53,486 nucleotides of DNA from an uncultured Clostridia bacterium (lineage in GTDB: Bacteria > Bacillota > Clostridia > Oscillospirales > Oscillospiraceae): contig CAMKGX010000008.1 in assembly GCA_946412355.1 (NCBI GenBank), positions 1 through 53,486 on the forward strand. Direction: 5' to 3'. Shown here one piece after another: positions 41,517 to 50,033 of the stretch (the first letter of the stretch is position 1; each line of letters begins with the position of its first letter). Below the pieces are notes generated by a model. That model searched no databases. It was given only the letters and a program-made list of their open reading frames with translations, and was not told the DNA's origin. The position numbers were made by a program, and so were the translations under genes.

Positions 41517-42848
41517 ATGAAAAGAATCCTTTCCCTTGCCCTTGCGGCGGCCCTGGCATGCAGCCTCACCGCCTGCCATAAACACACCCCCGGCCCTGAG
41601 GCCACCTGCACCGCCGACCAGGTCTGCACCGAGTGCGGCGAGGTCATCGTGGCGGCCCTGGGCCACGAGCCCGGCCCCGAGGCCACCTGCCTTGCCGCCC
41701 AGGTCTGCCTGCGGTGCGGTCAGGAGCTGTCCCCCATCCTGCCCCATACCCCCAGCGGCCCCGTGAGCTGCACCGTGGATCAGACCTGCACCGTCTGCGG
41801 CACCGTGCTCCACCGCGCCGAGGGCCACCGGGTAGGGGAGGACGGCGTCTGCGCCGTCTGCGGAGAGCAGGTAGTCCCCGCCGGGCGGAACTATATCGCC
41901 CCCGGCATGGGTGACGCCCAGTCCGACACCCCCGACGGCGTGGTGGCGGAGACCGTCCCCTCCGGCCACTACACCAACGACCTGGCCTCCTACTATGCCG
42001 GCGCCGTGCTGATCTGCGGCGACTACGGCGTGGAGTATTTCACCCCCGACCCCACCGGCAGCTCCGGTTACGCCCAAATCGTCAACGATTTCGCCGCCAA
42101 ATACCCCTCCCTCAACGTGACTGCCCTGCTGGTGCCCAAGTGCTGCGCCTTTGAGAGCCCCTCCGACCGCACCGACGCCCACGACAGCATCCGCGACTTC
42201 ATCCGCAGCACCTACGCCATGATGGACGCCTCCGTCCATACCGCCGACTGCTTTGGCGCCATGGAGCCCCACGCCGGCGAGTACATGTTCTACCGCACCG
42301 ACCACCACTGGACGTCTCTGGGCGCCTACTACGCCTCCCAGGCCTACTGCCAGGCCAACGGCATCGAATGCCGCCCCCTGGAGAGCTATGACACCGTCTA
42401 CCGGGGCGACGTCACCGGCACCCTCTATATGTACGGCAACCACGACGCCAACCTGAAGCGCAACGCCGACTATACCGCCTGCCATTTCCCCGCCACGGGC
42501 TACTCCATGCGCTGCTATAACGGCGGCTGGTACAACGCCCTGGCCATCAACCCCAAGTACCACGACTACGCCTCCGTCTTCATCAACGGCGACAACCCCC
42601 TCACCGAAATCACCACCGACAATAAGAACGGCAAAACCCTTCTGGTGTTCAAGGAGTCCTACGGCAACGCCTTCGTCCCCTATATGATCGACTACTATGA
42701 GCAGATCATCGTGGTGGACATCCGCTCCAATACCGACAGCGTAGCCGACCTCATCAGCCGCTACCATGTCACCGACGCCCTGTTCATCAACAACTGTCAG
42801 GCCGCCATCGGCTTCCAGAGCGACATCCGCAGCCAGTGCATGAGCTGA
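41517..42848 (+). CDS. DHHW-family lipoprotein with four cysteine-rich modules
   Basis: Surface lipoprotein (443 residues): signal peptide with lipobox LTAC (Cys20). Residues about 29-125 contain four similar modules of 22-30 residues, each with a lone Cys followed by a CxxCG pair (QVCTECGEV, QVCLRCGQE, QTCTVCGTV, GVCAVCGEQ), resembling secreted zinc-ribbon-like repeats. From about 130 a DHHW/SGNH-type esterase or acyltransferase-like domain follows, with VLICGDYGVEYF and the defining FYRTDHHWTSLGAYYA (D262-H-H-W265), and KTLLVFKESYGNAF near the end. The family is linked to polysaccharide O-acetylation. The next gene starts 34 bases downstream. Confidence 0.85.
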   Translation: MKRILSLALAAALACSLTACHKHTPGPEATCTADQVCTECGEVIVAALGHEPGPEATCLAAQVCLRCGQELSPILPHTPSGPVSCTVDQTCTVCGTVLHRAEGHRVGEDGVCAVCGEQVVPAGRNYIAPGMGDAQSDTPDGVVAETVPSGHYTNDLASYYAGAVLICGDYGVEYFTPDPTGSSGYAQIVNDFAAKYPSLNVTALLVPKCCAFESPSDRTDAHDSIRDFIRSTYAMMDASVHTADCFGAMEPHAGEYMFYRTDHHWTSLGAYYASQAYCQANGIECRPLESYDTVYRGDVTGTLYMYGNHDANLKRNADYTACHFPATGYSMRCYNGGWYNALAINPKYHDYASVFINGDNPLTEITTDNKNGKTLLVFKESYGNAFVPYMIDYYEQIIVVDIRSNTDSVADLISRYHVTDALFINNCQAAIGFQSDIRSQCMS

Positions 42849-42882
42849 CCCAATCCCCGCACAATAGAGAAGGGAGAAGGAT

Positions 42883-44061
42883 ATGTATTATAACAACGTC
42901 TGCGGACACGACCTGTCCGCCCTGGGCTTCGGCCTGATGCGCCTGCCCACCGCCCCCGACGGGGCCATCGACAAGGCCCGGTTGCAGGCCATGGTGGACT
43001 GCGCCATGGCCTCCGGCGTCAACTACTTCGACACCGCCTGGCCCTACCACGCCGGCAAGTCGGAGACCGCCATCCGTGACGCCCTGGCCCAGTACCCCCG
43101 GGAGAGCTATTTCCTGGCGGACAAGTTCCCCGGCCACCAGATTGCCGACAGCTACGACCCCGCCGCCGTCTTCGAGAAGCAATTGAAAAAATGCGGCGTG
43201 GACTATTTCGACTTCTACCTGCTCCATAACGTCAACGAGACCTCCCTCAAGGTCTATCTGGATGAGCGCTGGGGCATCATCCCCTACTTCCTGGAGCAGC
43301 GCCGCCTGGGCCGCATCCGCCACCTGGGCTTTTCCTGCCACGGCCGTCTGCCCCTGCTGCGGGAATTTCTGGACAAGTGGGGCCATGAGATGGAGTTCTG
43401 CCAGATTCAGCTCAACTATCTGGACTGGACGCTCCAGGACGCCAAGGCGAAATATGAATTGCTGACGGAGCGCAATATCCCCGTCTGGGTCATGGAGCCG
43501 GTGCGGGGCGGCAAGCTGGCCAATTTGCCGGCGGAGGACGCGGAGGCCCTGTCCCGCCTTCGCCCCGGCGACTCCGCCGCCTCCTGGTGCTTCCGCTGGC
43601 TCCAGGGCCTTGACAACGTGAAAATGGTGTTAAGCGGCATGACCACCCTCCCCCAGATGGAGGACAACATCGCCACCTTCGCCGCCCGCCGCCCCACCAC
43701 GGCGGAGGAAAACCAGGTCCTGGCCGCCATCGCCGAGAAGATGAGCCACGCCGTGCCCTGCACCGCCTGCCGCTACTGCTGCGACGGCTGCCCGGTGGCG
43801 CTGAACATCCCCATGCTCATCAATATGTATAACGACCTGTCCGTCTATGCCAGCACCAACGTGGCCATGCTGCTGGACGCCATGGATAAATCCCAGTGGC
43901 CCACCGCCTGCGTGGGCTGCGGCCAGTGCGCCGCCATCTGCCCCCAGGGCATCGACGTGCCCGGCACCATGACGGCCCTTTCCGAGAAGATTGCCTCCAT
44001 GCCCACCTGGGCGGAAATCAGCCGCCAGCGCGCCCTGGAGGCCGCCCAAAACCCCGACTGA
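42883..44061 (+). CDS. Aldo/keto reductase with two C-terminal 4Fe-4S motifs
   Basis: Protein of 392 residues. The N-terminal 270 residues form the aldo/keto reductase barrel (LGFGLMRLP, NYFDTAWPYHAGKSE, DYFDFYLLHNVN, VWVMEPVRGGKLANL). The C-terminal part holds two ferredoxin-like clusters, C293-TACRYCCDGCP and C343-VGCGQCAAICP. This architecture is common in anaerobes and points to electron transfer from ferredoxin or to another Fe-S partner. Substrate unknown. GAAGGGAG precedes the ATG. It follows the DHHW gene closely and precedes prsW by 29 bases. Confidence 0.93.
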   Translation: MYYNNVCGHDLSALGFGLMRLPTAPDGAIDKARLQAMVDCAMASGVNYFDTAWPYHAGKSETAIRDALAQYPRESYFLADKFPGHQIADSYDPAAVFEKQLKKCGVDYFDFYLLHNVNETSLKVYLDERWGIIPYFLEQRRLGRIRHLGFSCHGRLPLLREFLDKWGHEMEFCQIQLNYLDWTLQDAKAKYELLTERNIPVWVMEPVRGGKLANLPAEDAEALSRLRPGDSAASWCFRWLQGLDNVKMVLSGMTTLPQMEDNIATFAARRPTTAEENQVLAAIAEKMSHAVPCTACRYCCDGCPVALNIPMLINMYNDLSVYASTNVAMLLDAMDKSQWPTACVGCGQCAAICPQGIDVPGTMTALSEKIASMPTWAEISRQRALEAAQNPD

Positions 44062-44090
44062 TTCCCATAAAACCAAGGAAGTGAAGAAAA

Positions 44091-44831
44091 ATGCTCCGCT
44101 ATTTGTTTGACACCAACCCCATTCTCATCATCGCCGCCATAGTGCCCGCTGTGGTGCTGCTGGTGCAGGTCTACCGTGCCGACCGGCTGGAAAAGGAGCC
44201 CCGTGGCCTGCTGGTGAAGCTGCTGCTGATGGGCCTGCTGTCCACCGCCCTGGCCGCCGCCACCGAGCAGATCGGGGAGGGGCTGCTGGTTTCCTGGCTG
44301 GACCCCGACTCCCTGGCCCACCGCTTTTTGCTGTTCTTCGTGGTGGTGGCGGTGTCGGAGGAGGGGTTCAAATACCTGCTGCTCCGCCGGGCCACCTGGC
44401 GCCATCCCGCCTTCAACTGCCAGTTTGACGGCGTGGTCTACGCGGTGTTCGTGTCCCTGGGCTTCGCCCTGTGGGAGAACATCGGCTACGTGGCCATCTA
44501 CGGCTTCTCCACCGCTCTCGTCCGGGCCGTCACCGCCGTGCCGGGCCACGCCTGCTTCGGCGTGTTCATGGGCGCGTGGTACGGCCAGGCCAAGCGCTAC
44601 GCCCTCCGGGGCGACGAGGCCGCCTCCCGCCGCAGCCGCCACAAGGCCCTGTGGCTCCCCATGCTGCTCCACGGCACCTACGACTTCGTGGCCTCCTCGG
44701 GCAGCGAGCTGTCCGCTCTCGTCTTTCTGGCGTTCATCGTCATCCTATACGTGGTGGCCATCCGCAAGGTCCGCCGCCTGTCCCGGGAGGACGACTATAT
44801 CACCCCGCCGGAAAACGACTGGCTGGTGTAA
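44091..44831 (+). CDS. prsW: PrsW family intramembrane metalloprotease
   Basis: Polytopic protease of 246 residues with seven or eight spans. Family motifs are VSEEGFK (E90, E91, K94), FALWENIGY (E129-N130), PGHACFG (H153) and LLHGTYDF. B. subtilis PrsW cleaves the anti-sigma factor RsiW in response to envelope stress; here no RsiW homologue is adjacent. The RsgI protein elsewhere in this window lacks its normal self-cleavage site, so a link could be imagined but is unsupported. GGAAG precedes the ATG. Confidence 0.88.
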   Translation: MLRYLFDTNPILIIAAIVPAVVLLVQVYRADRLEKEPRGLLVKLLLMGLLSTALAAATEQIGEGLLVSWLDPDSLAHRFLLFFVVVAVSEEGFKYLLLRRATWRHPAFNCQFDGVVYAVFVSLGFALWENIGYVAIYGFSTALVRAVTAVPGHACFGVFMGAWYGQAKRYALRGDEAASRRSRHKALWLPMLLHGTYDFVASSGSELSALVFLAFIVILYVVAIRKVRRLSREDDYITPPENDWLV

Positions 44832-44845
44832 AGCGCCGCCATATC

Positions 44846-44879
44846 AAAAAAGAACTGCCCCCAAGGGCAGCTCTTTTTT
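44846..44879. terminator. Bidirectional terminator between prsW and msrA
   Basis: AAAAAAGA-ACTGCCC stem paired with GGGCAG-TCTTTTTT (one bulge) and a four-base loop; A and T runs serve both strands. Confidence 0.88.
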
Positions 44880-44894
44880 GCGTAAAAATGGGCG

Positions 44895-45440
44895 TTATTC
44901 CCCCAAAAGCACCTTGGCCGGCCGGTCATACACGCCATCGTAATACCGAAATGATGCCACCTTCGCCATCTCCATGGGGGACACGTGGCAGTAGCCCCCC
45001 GGGTTTTTCTCCAGATACCGCTGGTGGTATTCCTCCGCCGGATAGAAGTTCTCCAGGGGCTTCAGCTCCACCATAAAGGCCGCCGCCCCCGCCTTTTCCA
45101 TCTCTGCGATGCGCAAAATCTCCTCCCGGTCGCCCTCGTCGCTCCAGTAGATACCGCTCTGGTACTGGTCGCCCACGTCGCCGCCCTGGCGCTTCGCCAC
45201 CGTCACGTCCACCACGGCGAAAAAGGCCAGCAGAATCTGCCCCAGGGGCAGCCGTTCCGGGTCGTACCGGAGCTGCACCGCCTCCCGGAAGCCGGTGTCC
45301 CCGCCGCACACGGTGGGGTAGTTGGCGTGTTCGGCGCTGTCGCCGTTGGCGTAGCCCACGGTCACGTCCTCCGCCCCCAGCGTGCGATACAGCCTCTCCA
45401 TGCCCCAAAAGCAGCCCCCGGCCAGCGTGATGGTCTTCAT
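44895..45440 (-). CDS. msrA: Peptide methionine sulfoxide reductase MsrA
   Basis: Repairs methionine-S-sulfoxide in proteins (181 residues, typical). The catalytic Cys is in AGGCFWGMERL; GYANGD, GDTGFREAVQLRYDP and GDVGDQYQSGIYW follow, with the C-terminal YHQRYLEKNPGGYC holding a probable resolving Cys. GGGAGGG fixes ATG 45440. Methionine-rich exported proteins are encoded nearby, but MsrA has no signal peptide and acts inside the cell. Confidence 0.96.
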   Translation of the reverse strand: MKTITLAGGCFWGMERLYRTLGAEDVTVGYANGDSAEHANYPTVCGGDTGFREAVQLRYDPERLPLGQILLAFFAVVDVTVAKRQGGDVGDQYQSGIYWSDEGDREEILRIAEMEKAGAAAFMVELKPLENFYPAEEYHQRYLEKNPGGYCHVSPMEMAKVASFRYYDGVYDRPAKVLLGE

Positions 45441-45470
45441 AGTCCCGCCCTCCCGCGTCTCATTTTTGCC

Positions 45471-45499
45471 ATCATACCACATATTTTAATAGGTGACAA
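45471..45499 (-). promoter_or_regulatory. Promoter of msrA
   Basis: Minus strand: -35 TTGTCA (45494-45499), 17-bp spacer, -10 TATGAT (45471-45476). Confidence 0.82.
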
Positions 45500-45631
45500 C
45501 CGGGGCAGGGGAGAGGCTGAAAAAACTTAAAAACTTTTTTATTTTTTCAGTTTCCGTTAAGGTATGCCGGGTAATATACAGCCATCGAAAGGGAAACACC
45601 CCTTCGCAAACGACGAAAGGAGGAGCCAACC

Positions 45632-46369
45632 ATGAAGCGCTCTGCCAACATCTTCCAGCGCGTGGAAAAGAAATACCTGCTCACCCGTGAGCAGCAAGCC
45701 GCCCTGATGGCGCGTATCGGCAGCTATCTGGCTCCCGACCCCTTCCCCCACGCCACCATTTGCAGCCTGTATTTAGACACACCCGACCACCGCATCATCC
45801 GCCATTCCCGTGAGGCGGTGGACTATAAAGAGAAGCTGCGGCTTCGCAGCTACGGCACCCCCAACGATGACAGCACCGTGTTCCTGGAGCTGAAAAAGAA
45901 GTTCGGCGGCGTGGTGTATAAGCGCCGGGAGGCCATGCCCCTCCGTGAGGCCCTCCAATACCTCTCCGGCGGCCCCGCCCCCCGGGACACCCAGATCATG
46001 CACGAGCTTGACTACGCCATGCAGTTTTACAACCAGCCCGCCCCCGCCATGTTCATCGCCTACGAGCGGGACGCCTGGTTCGTCCGGGACGACGAGCAGG
46101 TCCGCATCACCTTCGACAGCAACGCCCGCTACCGCGCCACGGGGTTAGACCTCCGCGCCGGCTCCGGCGGCACGGCCCTCCTGCCCGAGGGCACCGTGAT
46201 TTTGGAGGTCAAGACCATCGGGGCCATGCCCCTGTGGCTGGCAGACGCGTTGTGCGACTGCCGCATCCTCCCCGGTTCCTTTTCCAAATACGGCGCCGCC
46301 TACGAGCGCACCCAGCGCCGAGCCATCACTATGACACAAGGAGAGTACGATCATGTCAGCAATTTTTAA
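45632..46369 (+). CDS. VTC-domain (CYTH-like tunnel) polyphosphate polymerase-type protein
   Basis: Protein of 245 residues with the triphosphate-tunnel fold of yeast Vtc4. Expected tunnel residues are present: RVEKKY at the start, SLYLDT, KEKLRLRSYG (K68, R70, R72), FLELKKKFGG (E86, K88-90), AYERDAW, RITFDSN, ILEVK (E192, K194) and GSFSKYGAAY (S218-K-Y). It is soluble, so polymer would need the membrane partner encoded next for any export or anchoring. AAAGGAGGA precedes the ATG. The next gene overlaps it by 17 bases. No clear promoter; TTCCGT-17-TATACA ending 45580 is the best. Catalysis is inferred from the family. Confidence 0.88.
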   Translation: MKRSANIFQRVEKKYLLTREQQAALMARIGSYLAPDPFPHATICSLYLDTPDHRIIRHSREAVDYKEKLRLRSYGTPNDDSTVFLELKKKFGGVVYKRREAMPLREALQYLSGGPAPRDTQIMHELDYAMQFYNQPAPAMFIAYERDAWFVRDDEQVRITFDSNARYRATGLDLRAGSGGTALLPEGTVILEVKTIGAMPLWLADALCDCRILPGSFSKYGAAYERTQRRAITMTQGEYDHVSNF

Positions 46370-47021
46370 TTCCATCCTCACCACCGAGGTCACCCTGACC
46401 ACCTTCCTCACCGCCCTGGGCGTGTCCGCCGCCTGCGGCGTGCTGACGGCCCTGGCCAGCAGCTATAAAAACCGCGTTTCCCGCAGCTTTTTCATCTCCC
46501 TCATCGTCCTGCCCATGGTGGTGGCCACCGTCATCATGATGGTCAACGGCAACGTGGGCACCGGCGTGGCCGTGGCGGGCGCCTTCTCCCTGGTGCGCTT
46601 CCGCAGCGCCGCCGGTCGGGCCAGCGACATCACCGCCATCTTCCTGGCCATGGCCGCGGGCCTTGCCTGTGCCGCCGGGTATGTGGCCATCGCGCTGCTG
46701 TTCACCGTCATCGTCTGTGCCGTGCTGCTGGTGCTGAACCGCCTGCCCTTGGGCAGCGACGCCCCCATGGAGCTGCACATCACCGTCCCTGAGGATTTGG
46801 AGTATGCCGGGGCCTTCAACGATCTCTTTGACAAATACACCCGCCAGTGCCGCCTGGTAAAGGCAAAGACCTCCAACATGGGCAGCCTCTATAAGCTGAC
46901 CTACCGTGTGGACTTGAAGGACACCGCCCAGATGCAGGAATTCATCGACGCCCTCCGCTGCCGTAACGGCAACCTGGAGATCGCCATCAGTGAAGCCTTG
47001 GAAGGAGCTGATACACTGTGA
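46353..47021 (+). CDS. DUF4956 membrane protein
   Basis: Protein of 222 residues: about four spans in the first 130 residues (TFLTALGVSAACGVLTALAS; FFISLIVLPMVVATVIMMV; GAFSLVRFRSAAGRASDITAIFLAMAAGLACAAGYV; LLFTVIVCAVLLVL) and a cytoplasmic C-terminal domain of 90 residues. The GAFSLVRFRSAxGxxxDI signature is diagnostic of DUF4956, almost always found beside VTC-type proteins. It overlaps the gene on either side (17 and 4 bases), so the three proteins are likely made together. Suggested role: membrane anchor or channel for polyphosphate or a polymer; unproven. Confidence 0.9.
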   Translation: MSAIFNSILTTEVTLTTFLTALGVSAACGVLTALASSYKNRVSRSFFISLIVLPMVVATVIMMVNGNVGTGVAVAGAFSLVRFRSAAGRASDITAIFLAMAAGLACAAGYVAIALLFTVIVCAVLLVLNRLPLGSDAPMELHITVPEDLEYAGAFNDLFDKYTRQCRLVKAKTSNMGSLYKLTYRVDLKDTAQMQEFIDALRCRNGNLEIAISEALEGADTL

Positions 47022-48775
47022 AACACCGTAAATTCACCGCCTTTGTGGCGCTGACCCTGGCCGCCGCCCTGGCCTTCACCGGCTGCGGCGCCGCCCAGAG
47101 CAATACCACCGACACCCCCACCATCACCGCCGTGGAGATCGTCTCCGACGACAGCGATACCGCCAAAACCGTTACCACCGTAGACAGCGTCTACGACCTG
47201 GACATCTCCGACCGTGACGAGTCCGGCGACTATGACGCTGCCTCCACCGTCACCCTTGACCCCAATGGCGACTTGACCATCACCGCCGCCGGCACCTATC
47301 TCCTCACCGGCACGTATAGCGGCACCATCGTGGTGGCCGCCGCCGAGGACGCCAAGGTGCAGCTGGTGCTGTCCGACGCCACCATCGCCGTGTCCGACGG
47401 CCCCGCCATCTACGTCCAGTCCGCCGACAAGGTGTTCCTCACCGCCGCCGACGGCACCACCAACGCCATCTCCGACGGCAGCAGCTATACCTACACCGAC
47501 GGCGACACCGACGTAGACGCCGCCGTGTTCAGCAAGGCCGACCTGACCATCAACGGTTCCGGCGCCCTCACCATCACCGGCAGCGCCAAGCACGCCGTGG
47601 TGTCCAAGGACGACCTGGTCGTCACCGCCGCCAACCTCACCGTCACCGCCGCCAACGTGGCCTTGAACGGCAAGGACAGCGTGAAGATTGTGAACGCCAC
47701 CGTCACCGCCACCGCCGGCAGCGACGCCATCCGCTCCGACAACGACGAGGACACCTCCCGCGGCTATATCTACGTGGCCAGCAGCACCCTGACCCTCACC
47801 GCGGCCAGCGACGCCCTCCAGGCGGAGACCGGCATCGTCCTGGTGGATGCCACCATCGACGCCACCGCCGCCGGGGGCCACACCGCCCGCAGCGACGAGT
47901 CCGGCAAGGGCCTGAAGGCCGGGGCCGACATCACCATCGCCGGCGGCACCTACACCTTCGACACCCTGGGCGACGCCGTCCACTCAGGCGGCAGCGTCAC
48001 CGTCACCGACGGCGCCATCACCATCGCCACCGCCGACGACGGCATCCACGCCGACAATACCGTTACCATCGCCGGCGGCACCGTCACCGTTACCACCAGC
48101 AACGAGGCCATCGAGGGCGTCAACGTCACCCTCTCCGGCGGCACCACCTACCTCACCTCCTCCGATGACGCGGTCAACGCCACCTCCGGCGGCACCCTTA
48201 CCGTCTCCGGCGGCTACCACGTCCTCACCTGCGGCGGCGACGGCCTGGACGCCAACGGCACTATTAATGTCACCGGCGGCGTCACCCTCATCAGCGGCCC
48301 CACCAACAACGGCAACGGCAGCCTGGACTACGACGCCACCGCCACCGTCACCGGCGGCGTGGTCATCGCCCTGGGCAGCACCGGTATGGCCATGAGCTTC
48401 TCCTCCGCCGAGAACCAGGGCGCCATCCTGGCCTCCGTGGGCAGCCAGTCCGCCGGCACCAGCTTCGCCGTGGTGGACGAGAGCGGCAACGTGGTGGCCT
48501 CCTTCACCTCCACCGTCAGCTACGCCTGCGCCCTGGTTACCGCCCCCGGCATCCAGTCCGGCAGCAGCTACACCCTGGTGTGCGGCGGCGCGGTGTCCGA
48601 TGCCGACGAGTACGGCTTCGCCACCTCCGGCACCGTCTCCGGCGGCACCGCCGTCACCACCGTGGACATGACCTCCAACCTGTACGCCACCTCCGGCCTC
48701 TCCATGGGCGGCCAGATGGGCGGCATGGGCCAGATGAGCGGTATGGGCGGCCACGGCGGCCCGGGCCACAACTGA
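47018..48775 (+). CDS. Beta-helix carbohydrate-binding lipoprotein (Cthe_2159-like)
   Basis: Lipoprotein of 585 residues; GTG start overlaps the DUF4956 stop, with AAGGAG upstream. Signal peptide and lipobox AFTGC (Cys22). Residues about 60-470 are a repeated beta-helix with turns such as GDAVHSGGSVTV, DDGIHADNTVTI, NEAIEGVNVTL, DDAVNATSGGTLTV and GDGLDANGTINV, like the protein at 9527-11002. A C-terminal globular part (ILASVGSQSAGTSFAVVDESG) is followed by a Met/Gly/Gln tail (SMGGQMGGMGQMSGMGG). Asp-rich turns suggest calcium binding. Expected to bind an acidic polysaccharide at the surface, by family analogy. Confidence 0.85.
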   Translation: MKHRKFTAFVALTLAAALAFTGCGAAQSNTTDTPTITAVEIVSDDSDTAKTVTTVDSVYDLDISDRDESGDYDAASTVTLDPNGDLTITAAGTYLLTGTYSGTIVVAAAEDAKVQLVLSDATIAVSDGPAIYVQSADKVFLTAADGTTNAISDGSSYTYTDGDTDVDAAVFSKADLTINGSGALTITGSAKHAVVSKDDLVVTAANLTVTAANVALNGKDSVKIVNATVTATAGSDAIRSDNDEDTSRGYIYVASSTLTLTAASDALQAETGIVLVDATIDATAAGGHTARSDESGKGLKAGADITIAGGTYTFDTLGDAVHSGGSVTVTDGAITIATADDGIHADNTVTIAGGTVTVTTSNEAIEGVNVTLSGGTTYLTSSDDAVNATSGGTLTVSGGYHVLTCGGDGLDANGTINVTGGVTLISGPTNNGNGSLDYDATATVTGGVVIALGSTGMAMSFSSAENQGAILASVGSQSAGTSFAVVDESGNVVASFTSTVSYACALVTAPGIQSGSSYTLVCGGAVSDADEYGFATSGTVSGGTAVTTVDMTSNLYATSGLSMGGQMGGMGQMSGMGGHGGPGHN

Positions 48776-48786
48776 TACACTATTAT

Positions 48787-48817
48787 AAAAAAGAACCGCC
48801 CCCGGGCGGTTCTTTTT
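48787..48817 (+). terminator. Terminator after the VTC/DUF4956/beta-helix cluster
   Basis: 13-bp perfect stem (48788-48800 with 48805-48817), CCCG loop, five Ts. Confidence 0.93.
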
Positions 48818-48847
48818 CTGCCCCCGGAAAAAAATTTGCCATTTACC

Positions 48848-48877
48848 GGGACAAGGGCAGGGGAGATGTGTTATACT
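48848..48877 (+). promoter_or_regulatory. Promoter of yhaM-like gene
   Basis: -35 GGGACA (48848-48853), 18-bp spacer, -10 TATACT (48872-48877). The -35 is weak. Confidence 0.55.
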
Positions 48878-48908
48878 GTGAAAAAACACGTCAACGGGAG
48901 GAACGACT

Positions 48909-49862
48909 ATGATCTGCAACGCCCCGATTTCCACCTGGCAAAAGGGCGACGAGGTGGAGGGCTTCTACCTGCTGTCCGACGCTGCTCTCAAGACCTCCAA
49001 CGCCGGCAAGCCCTTTTTGAGCGCCACCGTCCGTGACGCCACCGGCGCCATCGCCCTGAAGGCGTGGGACTACGCCGGGCCCATCGGTGAGCAGGACAAC
49101 GGCGCCGTGGTGAAGGTGCGGGGCCGGGTCCAGGACTATAAGGGCACGCTGCAATTTGTGGCGGACAGACTCCGCCTGGCCGAGCCCACCGACGACTATG
49201 ACCTGGGCGCCATCGTCCCCACCGCCCCCATCGACCGGGAGGCCGCCTGGCAGCAGGTGCTGTCCCTGGTGGATACCATGACCGACCCGGACTTCCGTGC
49301 CGTGGCCCGTGAGGTACTGCGCCGTCACGAGGCCACCTTCCGTGCCATTCCCGCCGCCAAGTCGGTGCATCACGGCTTCGTGGGCGGCCTGCTGATGCAC
49401 ACCTCCCGCATGCTGTCCATCGCCGACTTCCTCACCCGGCTCTATCCCGGCGTGGTGAACCGTGACCTGGTGCTCACCGGCACCCTCTGCCACGACATGG
49501 CCAAGGATGCCGAGTTCGCTTTCTCCCCGGCGGGCCTGGTGACGGACTATACCATCCCCGGCCGCCTGCTGGGCCACTCCGTCATGGAGGCCCGGGAGAT
49601 TGCCGAGCTGTGCGAAGCGCTGTCCGTCCCGGCGGAGAAATCGGTGCTGCTGCAGCATCTGATCCTTTCCCACCACGGCCAGCCGGAGTTCGGCGCGGCG
49701 GTGATTCCCCAGTGCGCCGAGGCGGAGCTGCTGCACCACATCGACCTCATCGACAGCCGCATGGAGATCTACGCCGAGGAGCTCTCCCGGCTGGATAAGG
49801 GCGGCGTCAGCGGCCGCGTCTACGCCCTGGACAAGCGCATCTACCGTCCCGACCTGGATTGA
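48909..49862 (+). CDS. yhaM: YhaM-like 3'-5' exoribonuclease (OB-fold plus HD domain)
   Basis: Protein of 317 residues. The N-terminal 95 residues are an OB-fold nucleic-acid-binding domain (GFYLLSDAALKTSNAGKPFLSATVRDATGAIALKAWD). The HD phosphohydrolase domain follows, with metal ligands in KSVHHGFVGGLLMHTSRM, LTGTLCHDMAK (HD) and LILSHHGQPEFG. This order is that of B. subtilis YhaM/CbF1, which degrades RNA and single-stranded DNA from the 3' end. GGGAGG precedes the ATG. Monocistronic with its own terminator. Confidence 0.92.
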   Translation: MICNAPISTWQKGDEVEGFYLLSDAALKTSNAGKPFLSATVRDATGAIALKAWDYAGPIGEQDNGAVVKVRGRVQDYKGTLQFVADRLRLAEPTDDYDLGAIVPTAPIDREAAWQQVLSLVDTMTDPDFRAVAREVLRRHEATFRAIPAAKSVHHGFVGGLLMHTSRMLSIADFLTRLYPGVVNRDLVLTGTLCHDMAKDAEFAFSPAGLVTDYTIPGRLLGHSVMEAREIAELCEALSVPAEKSVLLQHLILSHHGQPEFGAAVIPQCAEAELLHHIDLIDSRMEIYAEELSRLDKGGVSGRVYALDKRIYRPDLD

Positions 49863-49887
49863 CGGCCCCAGTTTTTCACGCCATCGG

Positions 49888-49919
49888 AAAAAAGCATCGG
49901 CAGTTAGCCGGTGCTTTTT
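49888..49919 (+). terminator. Terminator after yhaM
   Basis: 12-bp stem with one G-T pair (49890-49901 with 49907-49918), AGTTA loop, ending in a T run. Confidence 0.9.
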
Positions 49920-49941
49920 CAAAATATTGTGCCAATCCCCA

Positions 49942-49970
49942 TTGACAACCCCTCCATTCAGTGCTACATT
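49942..49970 (+). promoter_or_regulatory. Promoter of the nrdD-nrdG operon
   Basis: -35 TTGACA (49942-49947), 17-bp spacer, -10 TACATT (49965-49970). Confidence 0.85.
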
Positions 49971-50009
49971 TAGTGTTAAGCACGATAAAATATACACAAT
50001 ATATTGATT
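49961..50009 (+). promoter_or_regulatory. Tandem NrdR-box-like operators
   Basis: Box 1 GTGCTACATTTAGTGT (49961-49976) overlaps the -10; box 2 ACACAATATATTGATT (49994-50009) lies downstream, 33 bp start to start. Both match the published NrdR consensus (acaCwAtATaTwGtgt) at the C, A, AT, T and G core positions. NrdR represses ribonucleotide reductase genes when dATP is high. nrdR itself is not in the window. Confidence 0.82.
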
Positions 50010-50033
50010 ATATACGAGAGAGAGGAACCGACC

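Noticed and set aside
45590-45618. SigI-type promoter (ACCCCT ... CGAA) before the VTC gene
   Set aside because: The CGAA abuts the AAAGGAGGA ribosome site, so the transcript would lack a usable leader.
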